Shown piece after piece: positions 63,499 to 64,000 of a stretch of 64,000 bases of DNA (its first letter is position 1; the number at the start of each line of letters is the position of its first letter). Source of the DNA: Thermodesulfovibrio thiophilus DSM 17215 (GTDB taxonomy: Bacteria; Nitrospirota; Thermodesulfovibrionia; Thermodesulfovibrionales; Thermodesulfovibrionaceae); NCBI RefSeq assembly GCF_000423865.1, contig NZ_AUIU01000014.1:1-64000 (forward strand), given 5' to 3'. The notes below the pieces were generated by a model that saw only the letters and a program-made list of their open reading frames with translations, made no database searches and was not told the origin of the DNA. The position numbers and the translations under genes are program-made.

Positions 63499-63985
63499 AA
63501 ATTATTTTAATTTCAACAGTTTCTTTTAACTCTTCAATATGTGCTTTAAGTTTTTCATTTAACTCTTTTTCAAACAAATATCGTTCTATCTCAGTTCTTA
63601 CAGTTGTATATGGAGCATCTTTAAAATGCTCTTTATTTTTCTCATAGTATTCTATTATTTTATTTTCTGGAATTATAATATATGATTTTATTTGTAAATC
63701 AATATAATTATTAATTAATTCTTCTTCTTTTCCTTCAACAAAAAACTCTTTAGCTTTTTTGAGAAGAATAGCTCTATTAATCATAATATTAACAATATCT
63801 TCATTCTTAATCTGATTTATATTGTTTTTCATTTTAGTAACCATATTTTCAAAATCCCTGAGCGTGATTGCATAATTATCCACATAAGCAACTATTCTGT
63901 CCACAACCTCTGCCTGTGCAATTGTAAAAAAAAACAGACTAAAAAGCGTGACCAATACTGAAATGAATTTCACCATGTGATTCAT
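63488..63985 (-). CDS. SurA-N-like periplasmic chaperone without PPIase domain
   Basis: A 165-residue exported protein: signal peptide VKFISVLVTLFSLFFFTIAQA, then VVDRIVAYVDNYAITLRDFE, which is the start of the SurA/PrsA N-terminal domain, followed by helices to the end (DAPYTTVRTEIERYLFEKEL). No parvulin domain follows, so it would act as a chaperone only. The ATG may be 63985 or 63976. It converges with the GNAT gene by 11 bases. Confidence 0.75.
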   Translation of the reverse strand: MNHMVKFISVLVTLFSLFFFTIAQAEVVDRIVAYVDNYAITLRDFENMVTKMKNNINQIKNEDIVNIMINRAILLKKAKEFFVEGKEEELINNYIDLQIKSYIIIPENKIIEYYEKNKEHFKDAPYTTVRTEIERYLFEKELNEKLKAHIEELKETVEIKIIFIP

Positions 63986-64000
63986 CTGCCTTTCTGTTTA

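Noticed and set aside
1-64000. CRISPR array, rRNA operon or prophage
   Set aside because: No regularly spaced repeats, no rRNA-like conserved stretches and no phage structural genes were seen in the window.

Overview
The window reads as chromosomal DNA of an AT-rich, Gram-negative, probably thermophilic and anaerobic bacterium. Gram-negative character comes from lpxC, murJ, an RND efflux pump and several lipoproteins or signal peptides. Two ferredoxin-oxidoreductase subunits, a cobalamin operon with CbiG/CbiH/CbiET-type enzymes, a cytochrome bd oxidase and a GH57/branching-enzyme glycogen cluster fit a deep-branching sulfate-reducer type of genome. Thermodesulfovibrio and relatives (Nitrospirota) are my best guess; this is inferred from gene content and composition, with no database search.

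Layout. 1-3.5 kb: the end of an RND pump gene, then small secreted or membrane proteins (one frameshifted) and a TPR protein. 3.6-14.2 kb (minus strand): a tightly packed series mfd, TPR lipoprotein, murJ, metallo-beta-lactamase-fold hydrolase, double PhnD-like lipoprotein, histidine kinase, NtrC-type regulator. The last three look like a three-component sensing system. 14.2-16.0 kb: an intact IS200/IS605 element (tnpA and tnpB) inserted just upstream of mfd. 16.1-16.8 kb: a TrmN6-like methyltransferase. 16.95-20.2 kb: a scrap island bounded by two internally deleted copies of one IS3-family element. It holds an iscB 5' fragment fused to a frameshifted satP 3' end, a repeat-rich secreted protein, a frameshifted HExxH protein and palindromes like IS605 ends. 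Its centre is visibly GC-richer than the surroundings.

20.3-29.1 kb: a BioC-like methyltransferase, two peptide/nickel-type ABC permeases, then lpxC, tldD, recN and dapA on the minus strand, followed by a nitroreductase and trmO. 29.2-32.5 kb: cydA, cydB and an Rrf2 regulator that appears to start at ATT, converging on an HD-domain protein. 32.6-40.3 kb (minus strand): a cobalamin operon in which most genes overlap (cbiO, cobF, cbiET, cobI/cbiL, cobM/cbiF, cbiG-cbiH fusion, amidotransferase-like protein, cobU). The aerobic-type gene cobF sits among anaerobic-type genes.

40.4-45.5 kb: glgB, a GH57/DUF3536 glycosidase and a treY relic lacking its middle. 45.7-49.9 kb: rpsU, a NIF3-like gene, dnaG and rpoD, an information-processing cluster. 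49.9-54.2 kb: a CAT-anticodon tRNA, a coiled-coil zinc-ribbon protein, RNase H, a TtuA-like PP-loop enzyme, a nitroreductase, suhB, tRNA-Ser(GGA) and a flavodoxin-fold protein. 54.2-64 kb: a KefB-like antiporter, miaB, mtaB, a 23-codon ORF, proS, ppx, the beta and gamma subunits of a 2-oxoacid:ferredoxin oxidoreductase, a GNAT enzyme and a SurA-like chaperone.

Several genes have a TATAAT-like box only 5-9 bases before the start codon and no Shine-Dalgarno sequence, which suggests leaderless transcripts. I saw no rRNA, CRISPR array or prophage. The most unusual items are the PhnD/kinase/NtrC module with a nine-cysteine kinase insert, the ATT-start Rrf2 gene, cobF in an anaerobic-type operon, and the IS-bounded mosaic.
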